A program made the translations under genes and the position numbers. The notes below the pieces were generated by a model. It saw nothing but the letters and a program-made list of their open reading frames with translations, was not told the origin of the DNA and ran no database searches. A DNA stretch of 64,000 bases from Kordiimonas laminariae (lineage in GTDB: Bacteria > Pseudomonadota > Alphaproteobacteria > Sphingomonadales > Kordiimonadaceae), in the NCBI RefSeq assembly GCF_023008165.1, contig NZ_JAKQZA010000003.1:434001-498000 (forward strand). The letters run 5' to 3'. Positions 40,143 to 49,880 of the stretch are shown in pieces; the first letter of the stretch is position 1; each line of letters begins with the position of its first letter.

Positions 40143-42350
40143 GTGTTTAAAATTAAAGGTAGGAATTTCTCTGCATCAAAGAAACAGCTCTTGAGCGGCA
40201 TATGTTTATCAACATTAGCGATGTACCCTCAGCCGCTGTATGCTCAAGATCAAGATGATACCGCCACATCTGATTCAGGTCTTGTTATCGAAAATATTGT
40301 GATTTCCGCGCGGAAACGTCAGGAAAGCCTGCAGGAAGTACCACTCTCGGTGCAGGCAATCACCGGCGACAAGCTTGAGAACGAACGTATTGATAACGTT
40401 GAAAACCTGATCGGCAGAGTGCCCAACTTATCATTAAGCTCAAACCTGCTTTCTCCTGGCAACGATTTCCTGAATATCGTTATCCGGGGTGTTGGCTCCC
40501 AAAGTGCCGGCGCACCTGCTGTGGGCACCTTTGTTGACGGCGCTTTTGTGCCAGCCCTTTCTTTTGATATTGGCTTTCTTGATGTGGAGCGGGTTGAGGT
40601 ACTCCGAGGACCGCAAAGCACATTGTTCGGGCGTAACACGCAAGGTGGTGCGCTTAATATCGTGCTCAAACGCCCAGATGAAGAAACCACAGGTAAGGTC
40701 GCTTTCACGGTAGATGAATTTGAAACGGTACGTGCTCAGGGCGCTATCTCTGGTCAGATCAGCGAAAACTGGTTTGGTAGTGCGGCTATTGATGTGTCCC
40801 GCACAGACGGTTACCTGGAAAACCCGGTGCTCGCGAACCAGAATGGTGCCAACGGCAACGGTAGATCAGTTTCTGCGAACGATGGCAGCAAATTCTCGGG
40901 CCGGGGGGCGCTACGCTACAAGCCCAATTCAAGGCTTGATGTAAATCTTGCTGTGGATGGTTCATACAGAAAAGGCCTTGATGGTCACCCTGGCGTGCCG
41001 CGCGGTACCGAAGAGTTTATTGTGCGCAGTGATTTTCAGATCGATGCTGAATATGAAAATTATGGTGGCGCATTAAATATTGATTATGGGTTCGAAAATG
41101 TGGATCTCACGCTTATTTCCGCATACCGCCATGTATCCAGTGAGCTGCCTTTCGATTTCGACGGGTCTCCGGAACGCGGCCCCAATTTTCAAGATCTTCA
41201 AAGTTCACAAGAAATCCTCTCTCAGGAAATTCGCCTTTCTGGTACCTTTGATGATCAGGTGAACTGGATCGTCGGTGGATATGCTTTTTCTGAAAATTCA
41301 GAAACACGCCGCCGTATTCAGTTCCAGGACCTTATCTTTGGCTCCCTGCTTGTTGACGCGCAAGATCAAAAGCTGGACCGCAAGGGCTTTGCCTTGTTCG
41401 CCGATGCGGTATGGGAAATCACTAATCGGTTGGAACTGCAAGCGGGTATTCGCTATGCCGATGAAAGCGTAGATTCTGAAATCACTCTCGATTTTACGGC
41501 CCCCCTTATTGGCCTGGCTGTGGATGAAGTAGGCACTGGTACCGTAAGCGATAGCAATTTCTCCCCTGCTGCGTCGCTTCGCTATAATATCAGTGACGAT
41601 TTATCAGCATACGTTCGGTATGCTCGTGGCTTCCGTGCTGGCGGTTTTCCCGCAGCACCTGCCACCGCAGTTACTAATTTTTCTTTCCAGTCAGAAACGT
41701 CAGACAACTATGAATTTGGCTTAAAGGGCAAACTTGCAAATGGGCTTGTGAACTTTGATCTGTCTCTGTTCCAAATTGATATTACAGACCAACAGGTAAC
41801 CACGTTGGTATTCATCAATAATGATCCAAACCTTCCGGTAGCTTCTGTGGATAACGCAGGCCGCAGCCGCTCTCGCGGGTTTGAGGCCAATATCACAGCA
41901 CGCCCAACGTCCAATTTTGAATTCGGGATAAGCGCCGGGTATGTAAACGCTGAATTCCGTGAATATATCGATACGGTTGGTGCGGACCGTTCTGGCGAAA
42001 AACTACCTTTTGTCCCTGAATGGACCCTGCAAGCTTACGGTACCTATACCATCCCACTCGGGACTTGGGGTGAACTCGATCTATCCGCAAAATACCGCTA
42101 TGTGGATGATATTCTTTCAGGCAGCGGAGTAGACATTGATCTCCAGTTCCCTGTGGAATCTTATGACGTGATCGACCTAAGCGCCGCAATCGTGGCTGAT
42201 GATTGGCGGTTTGAACTGTTTGTTGATAACGTTACCAACGACTTTATTGAAACCCGCGTCTTCAACGCATTCTTCTTCGAGGAACCAAGACCATTTTCAG
42301 TTGTCTTACCACCTCGCAGAGCTGGTTTCAGAGTAAGTTATCAGTTTTAG
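40143..42350 (+). CDS. TonB-dependent receptor of the MarR-controlled operon
   Basis: A 735-residue outer-membrane receptor. The N-terminus has a signal region, a TonB box (IENIVISARKRQESLQEVPLSVQAITG), the plug with IVIRGVGSQSAGAPAVGTFVDGAFV and VLRGPQSTLFGRNTQGGALNIV, and a barrel ending in RAGFRVSYQF. The pattern is that of the sphingomonad/Kordiimonas-type receptors for small organics. It begins at a GTG (40143) with GGAGGA five bases upstream. The two hydrolases that follow suggest that the cargo is an amide, ester or peptide that is cut after uptake. Confidence 0.92.
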   Translation: MFKIKGRNFSASKKQLLSGICLSTLAMYPQPLYAQDQDDTATSDSGLVIENIVISARKRQESLQEVPLSVQAITGDKLENERIDNVENLIGRVPNLSLSSNLLSPGNDFLNIVIRGVGSQSAGAPAVGTFVDGAFVPALSFDIGFLDVERVEVLRGPQSTLFGRNTQGGALNIVLKRPDEETTGKVAFTVDEFETVRAQGAISGQISENWFGSAAIDVSRTDGYLENPVLANQNGANGNGRSVSANDGSKFSGRGALRYKPNSRLDVNLAVDGSYRKGLDGHPGVPRGTEEFIVRSDFQIDAEYENYGGALNIDYGFENVDLTLISAYRHVSSELPFDFDGSPERGPNFQDLQSSQEILSQEIRLSGTFDDQVNWIVGGYAFSENSETRRRIQFQDLIFGSLLVDAQDQKLDRKGFALFADAVWEITNRLELQAGIRYADESVDSEITLDFTAPLIGLAVDEVGTGTVSDSNFSPAASLRYNISDDLSAYVRYARGFRAGGFPAAPATAVTNFSFQSETSDNYEFGLKGKLANGLVNFDLSLFQIDITDQQVTTLVFINNDPNLPVASVDNAGRSRSRGFEANITARPTSNFEFGISAGYVNAEFREYIDTVGADRSGEKLPFVPEWTLQAYGTYTIPLGTWGELDLSAKYRYVDDILSGSGVDIDLQFPVESYDVIDLSAAIVADDWRFELFVDNVTNDFIETRVFNAFFFEEPRPFSVVLPPRRAGFRVSYQF

Positions 42351-42378
42351 TCGTTGGTAACGGTAAGGGAGTGGAGTG

Positions 42379-43245
42379 ATGTATATTCAGGTCAACGGTG
42401 TGAAACTGTTTGTAGAAACTGTTGGGGCAAAACTTGGTTTCCGTGGTGATGAAACTATAGAACGCCCAACAATTCTGCTACTGCATGGTGGCCCCGGATT
42501 AGATCACTCTGTCTTCCGCCCTGCTTTCAAACCCCTTTCTGAGCATGCTCAACTGGTGATGTATGATCACAGAGGTTCCGGGCGAAGCGAAGATGGCCCA
42601 AAATCAAACTGGCATATGGACCAGTGGGCCGATGATGTGGCTGGCGTTATTGAAACGCTTGGCCTTCAGAAACCCATTGTACTCGGTACGTCCTTTGGCG
42701 GTTTTGTAGCTCAACGTTTCGCCGCAAAATATCCAGACCTATTGAGTGGGTTGGTTTTGATGGCTACCACCTACAAACCACAAATTGAAGCTACACTTGA
42801 GCAAATCCTGCTTGCAGGCGGCATGCACGCCTCAGCAGCAGCCAGCGATTTTTTCACGGACGCCGAACGCCCCGGCGTGGTTGAAAAATACTTTGAAACC
42901 TGCCTGCAATATTATGCCTATAAAGGCATAGACGCTGAAGCGATGGCTCGTATCCCTCCCAGACCTGAAGTGATGATGCATTTCTTCCGAAAGAGTGGTG
43001 AGATGTACCGATGTGATTTCTCAGAAGACTTAAAGAAAATCAATGTACCCACCCTGCTCCTTCACGGCGAAAAGGATGTAATTTTCCCACCAACACTTGC
43101 GGAAGAAACACTTAACCTGTTGGCAGCAGAGCGAAAACACCTGGCGCTATTTAAAGAAGGTGGCCATCTGCTTGAGCAAGATGTCCCCGATGATCTTGTT
43201 CAGACAATCACTAGATTTTTCGAGCTTAAGCAGCCTTCAGGTTAA
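42379..43245 (+). CDS. alpha/beta-hydrolase, proline iminopeptidase-like
   Basis: A 288-residue cytosolic alpha/beta-hydrolase. HGGPGLDHSVFRPAF is the signature of proline iminopeptidase-type enzymes, the nucleophile is in GTSFGGFVAQRF, the acid in HGEKDVIFPP, and the histidine in EGGHLLEQD. Members release N-terminal residues such as proline from small peptides or cleave lactones and amides. The ATG at 42379 was chosen; a GTG at 42376 is one codon earlier. It follows the receptor by about 30 bases in the same transcript. Confidence 0.85.
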   Translation: MYIQVNGVKLFVETVGAKLGFRGDETIERPTILLLHGGPGLDHSVFRPAFKPLSEHAQLVMYDHRGSGRSEDGPKSNWHMDQWADDVAGVIETLGLQKPIVLGTSFGGFVAQRFAAKYPDLLSGLVLMATTYKPQIEATLEQILLAGGMHASAAASDFFTDAERPGVVEKYFETCLQYYAYKGIDAEAMARIPPRPEVMMHFFRKSGEMYRCDFSEDLKKINVPTLLLHGEKDVIFPPTLAEETLNLLAAERKHLALFKEGGHLLEQDVPDDLVQTITRFFELKQPSG

Positions 43246-43306
43246 AGCTCCAACTTCTTTCTATTTCGTTTTCTTGATTTCAGGATGTTTCTGAAAGGCT
43301 TTTGTT

Positions 43307-44419
43307 ATGGCTTATCCACATGAACAGTATTTTTCGCAGGACTATTTTTCAGCCCGTAAAAAGTTCTTAAAGGCCGCTTCACAGCAAAATCTTCAAATCA
43401 AAAGCTTCCTCCATCCAGAAAGTGCAAAATCAGATCGTGATTTTGCAATAGATGTCGCAATCGCTGGCGATTTAAATGCTTCCAGATTGCTGGTTATAAA
43501 CTCAGGCACACACGGCCTTGAAGGACTTGCAGGTTCGGGCATTCAAACGGGCATTATAGATCAGCTTGAAAGCTATAATATCAGCGATATTGCCCTTTGC
43601 TTTATTCATGCCCTTAACCCTTGGGGGATGGTTCACGCTCGACGCCAAAATGAAGATAATATCGACCTGAACCGCAACTTTATCGACTTTACAGCAACAT
43701 CACCCGGCAATCTTTATTACGACCTGCTGCACGATAAGGTATGCATCACCAACCTGTTTATAGACAATACCGAAAATCCTACTGTACCGAAGCGCATCAC
43801 CCGCTTCATTGATGCCCATGGCCTGCAGGCCTATCACGTTGCGCTATTTCAAGGGCAATACACCCATGCAAACGGTATTGGCTTTGGCGGCTGGAAACCA
43901 AGCTGGTCACGCCGGATGTTTTATCAGACTTTGGAGGAGTTTCGGAGAACTGCGGAACTGGTAACGGCTATAGATATCCACACTGGCCTTGGTGAATACG
44001 GTGAAGATATTATTATTAACAACAGCCCGCAAAATTCCACCGCTCTTCACCTTGCCCAACAGATATATGGAGAGAAACTGGTTTCAATTTCTGAAGAAGG
44101 CGCACTTCCTTACAAAACAAAGGGCGATACCTTTTACGCGTTCGAACAAGCATTCCCGAATGCACTCAATATCCCTGTAGCACTGGAGTTTGGCACATCC
44201 TCAGTAGATGACCTTATGCGCCTGCAAATTGAAGATAACTGGCTTATTCATCACGGGGACCTTCGCTCAGCCACAGGCAGAAGAATAAAAGACGAACTAA
44301 AACATTTCTTCTATCCAAATGACCCTAAGTGGCGACAAAACATCTTCAGTAAAGCCAAGCAGCATATTGATGCTACCATATCTTTTATAAAGGGTTTTGG
44401 GCCTCGTTCTTCTATTTAG
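43307..44419 (+). CDS. DUF2817, M14-like metallocarboxypeptidase
   Basis: A 370-residue protein that fits DUF2817 of the M14 metallocarboxypeptidase superfamily. Zinc ligands are likely in SGTHGLEGLAGS (HxxE) and AIDIHTGLGEYGED (His); RRQNEDNIDLNRNF contains the conserved Asn-Arg of substrate binding. There is no signal peptide, so it is cytosolic. It may trim amino acids or acyl groups from the product of the receptor pathway. Its 3' end overlaps the convergent lacI-type gene by eight bases. Confidence 0.82.
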   Translation: MAYPHEQYFSQDYFSARKKFLKAASQQNLQIKSFLHPESAKSDRDFAIDVAIAGDLNASRLLVINSGTHGLEGLAGSGIQTGIIDQLESYNISDIALCFIHALNPWGMVHARRQNEDNIDLNRNFIDFTATSPGNLYYDLLHDKVCITNLFIDNTENPTVPKRITRFIDAHGLQAYHVALFQGQYTHANGIGFGGWKPSWSRRMFYQTLEEFRRTAELVTAIDIHTGLGEYGEDIIINNSPQNSTALHLAQQIYGEKLVSISEEGALPYKTKGDTFYAFEQAFPNALNIPVALEFGTSSVDDLMRLQIEDNWLIHHGDLRSATGRRIKDELKHFFYPNDPKWRQNIFSKAKQHIDATISFIKGFGPRSSI

Positions 44420-45434
44420 AACCTATTACTGGCGCATTTGTTGTTGAACGCCGCATAACAAATTCAGATTCGAGAATTTGCGGCTCGTAAAACTCTTCAT
44501 CATCTGAATTTCTGAGATCAAGAATACGCTCCACCGCAAGTTCAGCCATTTTCTCTACGGGCTGATGAATAGTAGTGAGGCTTGGAGATATAAGTGTCGC
44601 AATTGCAAGATCATCAAACCCAACGATTGATAGATCTTCCGGCACTCTGATACCGAACTTATTGGCTATGGTAATAACACTCGCGGCCATTTCATCATTT
44701 GATGCGAAGATAGCAGTAGGCCTATCAGGGTTGCTTAAAATACCGATGGCACAGTTAAGGCCGCTTTCAAATGTATAATTCCCAACCCGTGTCCATTCTG
44801 GGTTAATGGTTAAACTATGTTTTTTCATACTATCTGTGAAAGCCTGATGCCGCTCAATAGCATCAGCGTGGTCAGGATCACCTTTGATAAATCCAATCTT
44901 GCTGTGCCCCAGAGAAATCAGATAATTCACAAGAATAGAGGCTGCCTTATAGTTATCGATACCAATTGAGGCCGTACCTTCATAATCTTCACTAGGTGAA
45001 ATACGAACCACAGGGATATTACGTTTAGCCAGCGCATCCAGCACTTGCGGATTGTCACACACAGGTGGCGCCAGGATAACGCCCTGCAGGCTCAAAGTAT
45101 CAAGAAAACGGTCTATCCCCTCTTTATTATCCTGATTAAACAGTTCCACCACCAAATGGTATCCAGCACGCTGGCAAGCCTTCATTGCGCCGCGCTGCAT
45201 ATCAGACAGATACCCACCACTTGGATCATCAAACAAAAGGCCTATCAGAAAAGATTTTTCACCACCCAGCGACCGCGCATAAAGATTGGGCTTATAGTTG
45301 AGCGCAGCCACTGCCTGAAGCACAGCATCCTTCTTTTCTGCTTTGACGTATTTTTCATCGTTCAAAACACGGGAAACCGTTGAAACTGATACACCAGCTT
45401 TACGCGCTACATCTGTGATGGTGATTTTTGACAA
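44412..45434 (-). CDS. LacI-family transcriptional regulator
   Basis: A 340-residue LacI-type repressor. Helix-turn-helix ITDVARKAGVSVSTVSRVLNDEKYVKAEKKDAVLQAVAALNYKPNLYARSL, then a periplasmic-binding-like sugar domain. The start is a TTG at 45434 with GGAAAG upstream, since no ATG is near. It is divergent from an MFS sugar symporter and lies before a receptor and a GH3 enzyme; matching TGAAA-NNNN-TTTCA sites occur in front of both transcripts. It presumably derepresses on binding a beta-glucoside. Confidence 0.93.
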   Translation of the reverse strand: MSKITITDVARKAGVSVSTVSRVLNDEKYVKAEKKDAVLQAVAALNYKPNLYARSLGGEKSFLIGLLFDDPSGGYLSDMQRGAMKACQRAGYHLVVELFNQDNKEGIDRFLDTLSLQGVILAPPVCDNPQVLDALAKRNIPVVRISPSEDYEGTASIGIDNYKAASILVNYLISLGHSKIGFIKGDPDHADAIERHQAFTDSMKKHSLTINPEWTRVGNYTFESGLNCAIGILSNPDRPTAIFASNDEMAASVITIANKFGIRVPEDLSIVGFDDLAIATLISPSLTTIHQPVEKMAELAVERILDLRNSDDEEFYEPQILESEFVMRRSTTNAPVIGSK

Positions 45435-45469
45435 TATACTTTCCAGCCAAACTATGGATCAAAACTCTA

Positions 45470-45483
45470 TGAAAACGCTTTCA
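45470..45483. promoter_or_regulatory. LacI-type operator in front of lacI and the MFS symporter
   Basis: TGAAAACGCTTTCA, a near-perfect inverted repeat with the central CG typical of LacI-family sites. It lies between the divergent lacI-type gene and MFS gene. The copy at 46992 differs by one base. Confidence 0.7.
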
Positions 45484-45543
45484 TTTATGCTTAGCTTAGA
45501 GGTGTAGTTTAGAGGAAAGTCAATAAAAATCAGTATTTTCTAC

Positions 45544-46884
45544 TTGGGAAAAATTTTGCAGAACTCAAATAAACTCCCCTGGAAAACGCGGCTTGGATAT
45601 GGCCTCGGTGACTATTCCCTTAATATCTTTTGGCAAGGCACAGCCTTGTTTTTATTTTACTTTTTAACGGAAATCAGTGGTTTCAGCCCTTATGATGCAG
45701 GGCTTCTTATCAGCCTCAGTATTCTGTGGGATTTAATCACTGACCCTCTAACCGGATATTTTGCCGAACGCCTTAAAACTGATAACCCCTATCTGAAAAT
45801 CATCAAATATACGGCCCTACCGCTTTGCCTGAGCTTTACATTCCTCTTCAGTGCTCCACAGCTACTAGATTCAGAATATAATAGCTTTATAACATGCCTC
45901 CTTGTGCTGCTCTTATTCAGGACACTATATACGCTCATCTCAATTCCTTACTCTTCACTAACCATCCAGCTAACAAGCGATACGCTCGAACGAAATAAAC
46001 TTGCGGGAATTCGAATGTATTTTGGCTTTCTTGGGGGCATGAGCGTTATTGTTATTCTAACTGCTGCACAAGATTTAGGGGTAAACGCTAAAAGCTTTTC
46101 CAGCGCAGTTGGCATATGCTCAGCCATTGCATTTCTGGGATTTCTCTTGTTTTATCATACTACAAAGCAAGCGATTAAGGTTACTGCCCCTATAAGCTCC
46201 CGGCAGACGATTCCACTGAAACAAACATTTACTGCATTTCGAAAAAACCGAGCTGCACTCATCCTGATTTCTATGATTGCAGGCGTTACCTTTGGTCTGA
46301 GCTTTATAATGGCAACTATTATTCACTATTTTGAATATGCTCTGGAGATGCCTCAATATGCTGGGTACGCACAAGCAGGATTTATTGGCATTGCGCTGAT
46401 CGCTATCCCGCTTTGGTCCTGGGCTAACAACTACTTGGGTAAGAAATATACGTGGGTACTTGGTACTTTTATCACTTGTCTGGGGTTGTTCACACTAGCT
46501 TCTATGCCATCCTCACCCGTACTTGCTGTCACGGCCTATACAGTTACCGGATTTGGTAGCAGCCTCTACGGCATTTCAATCTGGACTATGATTCCGGATA
46601 CAGTGGAATTCGGAGAGCACCAAACAGGTGTACGACTCGAATCGAGTATTATCGGCATTGTCTCAGCATTCCAAAAACTCACGATAGCTGCTGCATCCTT
46701 TGCGTTAGGTATCTTGATGGAATGGGCATCACCTTCTGTAGAATCCGCTCTAAACCTTGAGAAAATCGCACTTATTGTCGCTATCATTCCTGCAGCTACA
46801 ATCATTCTATCAGCCATTATGGCGCAATTTTACCCCGCTTATGAAACTGAGCATCAAAAAATAACACAACAACTCACAACCTAA
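45544..46884 (+). CDS. MFS sugar:cation symporter, GPH family
   Basis: A 446-residue transporter with about twelve hydrophobic helices. It matches the glycoside-pentoside-hexuronide:cation symporter family (KLPWKTRLGYGLGDYSLNIFWQGTALFLFYF, the usual opening, and TDPLTGYFAERLKT between helices 2 and 3). It starts at a TTG (45544) because no in-frame ATG is near. It probably imports the disaccharide or glucoside released by the GH3 enzyme. It is divergent from the LacI gene and shares its operator. Confidence 0.85.
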   Translation: MGKILQNSNKLPWKTRLGYGLGDYSLNIFWQGTALFLFYFLTEISGFSPYDAGLLISLSILWDLITDPLTGYFAERLKTDNPYLKIIKYTALPLCLSFTFLFSAPQLLDSEYNSFITCLLVLLLFRTLYTLISIPYSSLTIQLTSDTLERNKLAGIRMYFGFLGGMSVIVILTAAQDLGVNAKSFSSAVGICSAIAFLGFLLFYHTTKQAIKVTAPISSRQTIPLKQTFTAFRKNRAALILISMIAGVTFGLSFIMATIIHYFEYALEMPQYAGYAQAGFIGIALIAIPLWSWANNYLGKKYTWVLGTFITCLGLFTLASMPSSPVLAVTAYTVTGFGSSLYGISIWTMIPDTVEFGEHQTGVRLESSIIGIVSAFQKLTIAAASFALGILMEWASPSVESALNLEKIALIVAIIPAATIILSAIMAQFYPAYETEHQKITQQLTT

Positions 46885-46921
46885 TTTCCACACTCAAAAC
46901 TGATGCATTTTTGCACATTGT

Positions 46922-46943
46922 TTTCTGAAAATATTTTCAGAAA
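46922..46943. promoter_or_regulatory. perfect 22-bp palindrome downstream of the MFS gene
   Basis: All 22 bases are symmetrical about 46932/46933. The inner 14 bases (46926-46939) read TGAAA-ATAT-TTTCA, the same arms as the LacI-type operators but without the central CG. It lies 66 bases from the operator at 46992, in front of the receptor gene. Confidence 0.5.
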
Positions 46944-46991
46944 TACTTATATGTAATATTTTATATATAAATTTCAATTACTTAATATTTA

Positions 46992-47005
46992 TGAAATCGC
47001 TTTCA
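46992..47005. promoter_or_regulatory. LacI-type operator in front of the receptor gene
   Basis: TGAAATCGCTTTCA, one base different from the site at 45470. It lies 100-113 bases before the receptor start, so the receptor is probably in the LacI regulon. Confidence 0.7.
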
Positions 47006-47104
47006 GATAATATTTGACAAGTCTCACCTCACTACCTACCGTTTAGACACTTCGCCATCGTATGCCTGAAACAGATATGCGGATGCGAGGAACGGGAGGA
47101 AATT

Positions 47105-49711
47105 ATGAAAACAACAAACCTACTGGCTGCAGCAGCGATTGCTACAGCTGGCATCGCGACCCCGTCCCACGGGGTGCAACAGGCTTCAACTGACGCCCCA
47201 GAGGAACTCGAAGAGATCATCATTACCGTTGATCGTAGAGCTCAGTCCCTTCAGGATGTAGCCAGCTTGGCACAAGCGTTCAGCCAGGAAGACCTGAAAA
47301 AACTAGGGATCGGGTCAGAACTAAGAAACCTGACCGTTGCCATTCCGGGAGTTAACATCTCCAACCAGGAAGGTAACATCGAAATCTTTATCCGTGGTGT
47401 TGGTACATCCAACAACACTGAGCTTGGTGATCCATCCGCCGCAACACACATCAACGGTGTATATATCCCTCGACCACGTGGGCTTGGCGCTATGTTCTAT
47501 GATCTGGAACGCGTTGAAGTGAACAAAGGCCCGCAGGGTACAACACGCGGCCGTAACGCCGTAGCGGGCTCGATCAACCTTATCACAAAACGCCCGGTTC
47601 TGGGTGAAGTGGAAGGCTATATCGAAGGTGCGCTCGGCAATTTCGATTCTCGCGAATTCCAGGGCGCCATCAACCTACCGGTTGGTGATACTTTCGCAGT
47701 AAGAGCATCTGCATTCACCGAGTATCACGATTCATACTTCAACAATGCAGGCCTTGATCAGAACCTGACACCAGCTGGTGTTGAAGATGAGGTTGCTTTC
47801 CGTCTCTCTGGTCTTTGGGAACCAAATGATCGTCTATCTGTATTCCTGATGGCTGATTACGGTAAAGAAGGTGGTACAGGCTACCCTGGCGCAAATCTAT
47901 TCACAGCTTTCCAGGCTGGATTTGATTTCGATGATCTGGATGCTCGCGACACAGTTAACCGCGGCTGGCAAGGCGAACTTGACAGTCAAAACTACGGTTT
48001 TCAGGCACAGATCTCATACGAATTTGATGGTGTAACCGTTACTTATTCTGGCAGCCGCCGTATCGTTGACTTTGAGCAAATCAACGCACAAACAGATGGT
48101 ATCGCCTTCCCAGGCCGCGATCTAGCAGCTGTTGATTACGATAACTTCGGTAACGTTTTCTGGGATACAAATTCCAAATCAAGCGTACATGAACTGTTCT
48201 TCTCTTCTAACGATGAAGATTCTCGCCTGCAATTCTCTGGCGGTCTTTTCTACTTCAACGAAGATCAGGATACTGGCTTCTTCTCAACAGCTGACAACGG
48301 CTTCTGTTGTTTCTCTGGCGTAGAGTTTACAACAGTAACAGACAGTAACTCTAAAGCTGCTTTTGCAGATGTTACATACGCCCTCACTGATAACTTCCGC
48401 ATCAAGGGTGGCCTACGCTACACTGATGAAGAGAAATCACGTGTTGGTGTTGGCGGTAACTATGCTCTTATCGCTGGTGGTGATGGCTTCGCTTGTTGCT
48501 TTAGTGCACGTTTCTCAACACCTGGTTTTGTACCAGCATTCCTTGATCGCCCGTCGCTTGCACCACCTACCAACGGTAACCCTGTTGATCAGGCGCAGTT
48601 CCTTCTGGATGGCGTAACAAACTTTGGCTTCCGCGATACCCTTGATGATCAGCTTCAGGCAATCATCAACGCTGGCGGCAACAATGCAGGTGCATGTCTA
48701 GACAGCCCAGTGAACGATGAACGTATTGATAACGGGTTCGTTGTATGTGGACCAGATAATACATTCAGCTTCCTTACTGTAACCACTCCTGGCCGTCAGG
48801 AAGGTACATTTGAGGCTGATTTCCTCGATTGGCGAGTTGGCTTCGAATATGACTATGGTGAAGATGGCCTTCTATACGGTTCCGTAACTACAGCTCATAA
48901 ATCTGGTGGTTTTAATGATAGCCTTCCAGGCCCTGATGGCGGCGTTCTAAACGGCATTACTTTCGACAACGAGAAAGTAACATCGTTCGAACTTGGTACG
49001 AAGAATGTGTTTGACCTGAACGGTCACCGCGCAATCTTGAATGCTTCCGCTTTCTACTATCTTTATGATGATCTAGTGCTTCCTACGCAGGTATCACTCG
49101 GCGGTGAAGGTTCAAACGTTGGCCTTTCACAGCAGAATGTGAACATCTCTGACAGTACAGTTCTTGGTATCGAAGTAGAATCAGCGATTGAACTGGGTAA
49201 CGGCTTCAACTTTGGTGCAAATCTTCTGTATCTGGATACAGAGATTAAAGACGGTGTTGTTTCTGATTTCCGTGCACAAGATTTTGGCAACTTCGCTAAT
49301 ACACCAGAAGCTGATCTATCAGGTAATCGTCTTGCGCTTGCATCCAAGTTCACAGCAATTCTTCGCCTCGGGCAAACAATTGATCTTGGCGCTGACAGCT
49401 TCGACTGGCTCGTTCTGGCAAACTACCGCTCTAGCTATCACCTAACTCCGTTTAACCAGCAGGACATTCAGTTCCGCGACGGTACAGTGGGTGATGCAGC
49501 GAGCCTTGGTTTTGCTGACGAACAAGATGGCTATGTTCAGGTTAACGTAAACGCTGGTTACAGCTTTGAAAACGGCGTTCGTGTTGAGGGTTATATCACT
49601 AACCTCTTCAATATCGATGCTTCTACAAAGTCTATCCAGGGTCCGAACCTGAACCTTAGGTTCCTTAACCTTCCAAGAACTGCGGGCGTACGCATCCGCA
49701 CTTCTTTCTAA
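47105..49711 (+). CDS. TonB-dependent receptor of the beta-glucoside locus
   Basis: An 868-residue outer-membrane receptor with a signal peptide (MKTTNLLAAAAIATAGIATPSHG), TonB box (ELEEIIITVDRRAQSLQDV), plug (IFIRGVGTSNNTELGDPSAATHINGVYIPRPRG) and barrel ending in TAGVRIRTSF. Unusually for this class it has cysteine pairs in predicted outer loops (GFCCFSG, FACCFSAR) and single cysteines in ACLDSP and VVCGPDN, which may form disulfides. It has a GGGAGGA ribosome binding site. It lies downstream of a LacI operator and before a GH3 gene, so the likely cargo is a beta-glucan oligosaccharide. Confidence 0.92.
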   Translation: MKTTNLLAAAAIATAGIATPSHGVQQASTDAPEELEEIIITVDRRAQSLQDVASLAQAFSQEDLKKLGIGSELRNLTVAIPGVNISNQEGNIEIFIRGVGTSNNTELGDPSAATHINGVYIPRPRGLGAMFYDLERVEVNKGPQGTTRGRNAVAGSINLITKRPVLGEVEGYIEGALGNFDSREFQGAINLPVGDTFAVRASAFTEYHDSYFNNAGLDQNLTPAGVEDEVAFRLSGLWEPNDRLSVFLMADYGKEGGTGYPGANLFTAFQAGFDFDDLDARDTVNRGWQGELDSQNYGFQAQISYEFDGVTVTYSGSRRIVDFEQINAQTDGIAFPGRDLAAVDYDNFGNVFWDTNSKSSVHELFFSSNDEDSRLQFSGGLFYFNEDQDTGFFSTADNGFCCFSGVEFTTVTDSNSKAAFADVTYALTDNFRIKGGLRYTDEEKSRVGVGGNYALIAGGDGFACCFSARFSTPGFVPAFLDRPSLAPPTNGNPVDQAQFLLDGVTNFGFRDTLDDQLQAIINAGGNNAGACLDSPVNDERIDNGFVVCGPDNTFSFLTVTTPGRQEGTFEADFLDWRVGFEYDYGEDGLLYGSVTTAHKSGGFNDSLPGPDGGVLNGITFDNEKVTSFELGTKNVFDLNGHRAILNASAFYYLYDDLVLPTQVSLGGEGSNVGLSQQNVNISDSTVLGIEVESAIELGNGFNFGANLLYLDTEIKDGVVSDFRAQDFGNFANTPEADLSGNRLALASKFTAILRLGQTIDLGADSFDWLVLANYRSSYHLTPFNQQDIQFRDGTVGDAASLGFADEQDGYVQVNVNAGYSFENGVRVEGYITNLFNIDASTKSIQGPNLNLRFLNLPRTAGVRIRTSF

Positions 49712-49794
49712 AAACTCAGAGACGTGGGCCACTGTATCGAGCGGGGCCGGCCCACCCCCTTAACATCCTCCTCTCACGGATTTAAGGGTTTCCT

Positions 49795-49824
49795 AGGGAG
49801 AGATTTTTATCTCTCCCTTTTTTT
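49795..49824 (+). terminator. rho-independent terminator after the receptor gene
   Basis: Stem GGGAGAGAT with ATCTCTCCC around a four-T loop, followed by seven T residues. It separates the receptor from the GH3 gene, so the latter should have its own promoter in 49825-49880. Confidence 0.85.
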
Positions 49825-49880
49825 ATCCGCTTAACAACGCCTATCTCAGTGATAGAGTTACATTTTCAGGGATTAAAAGC

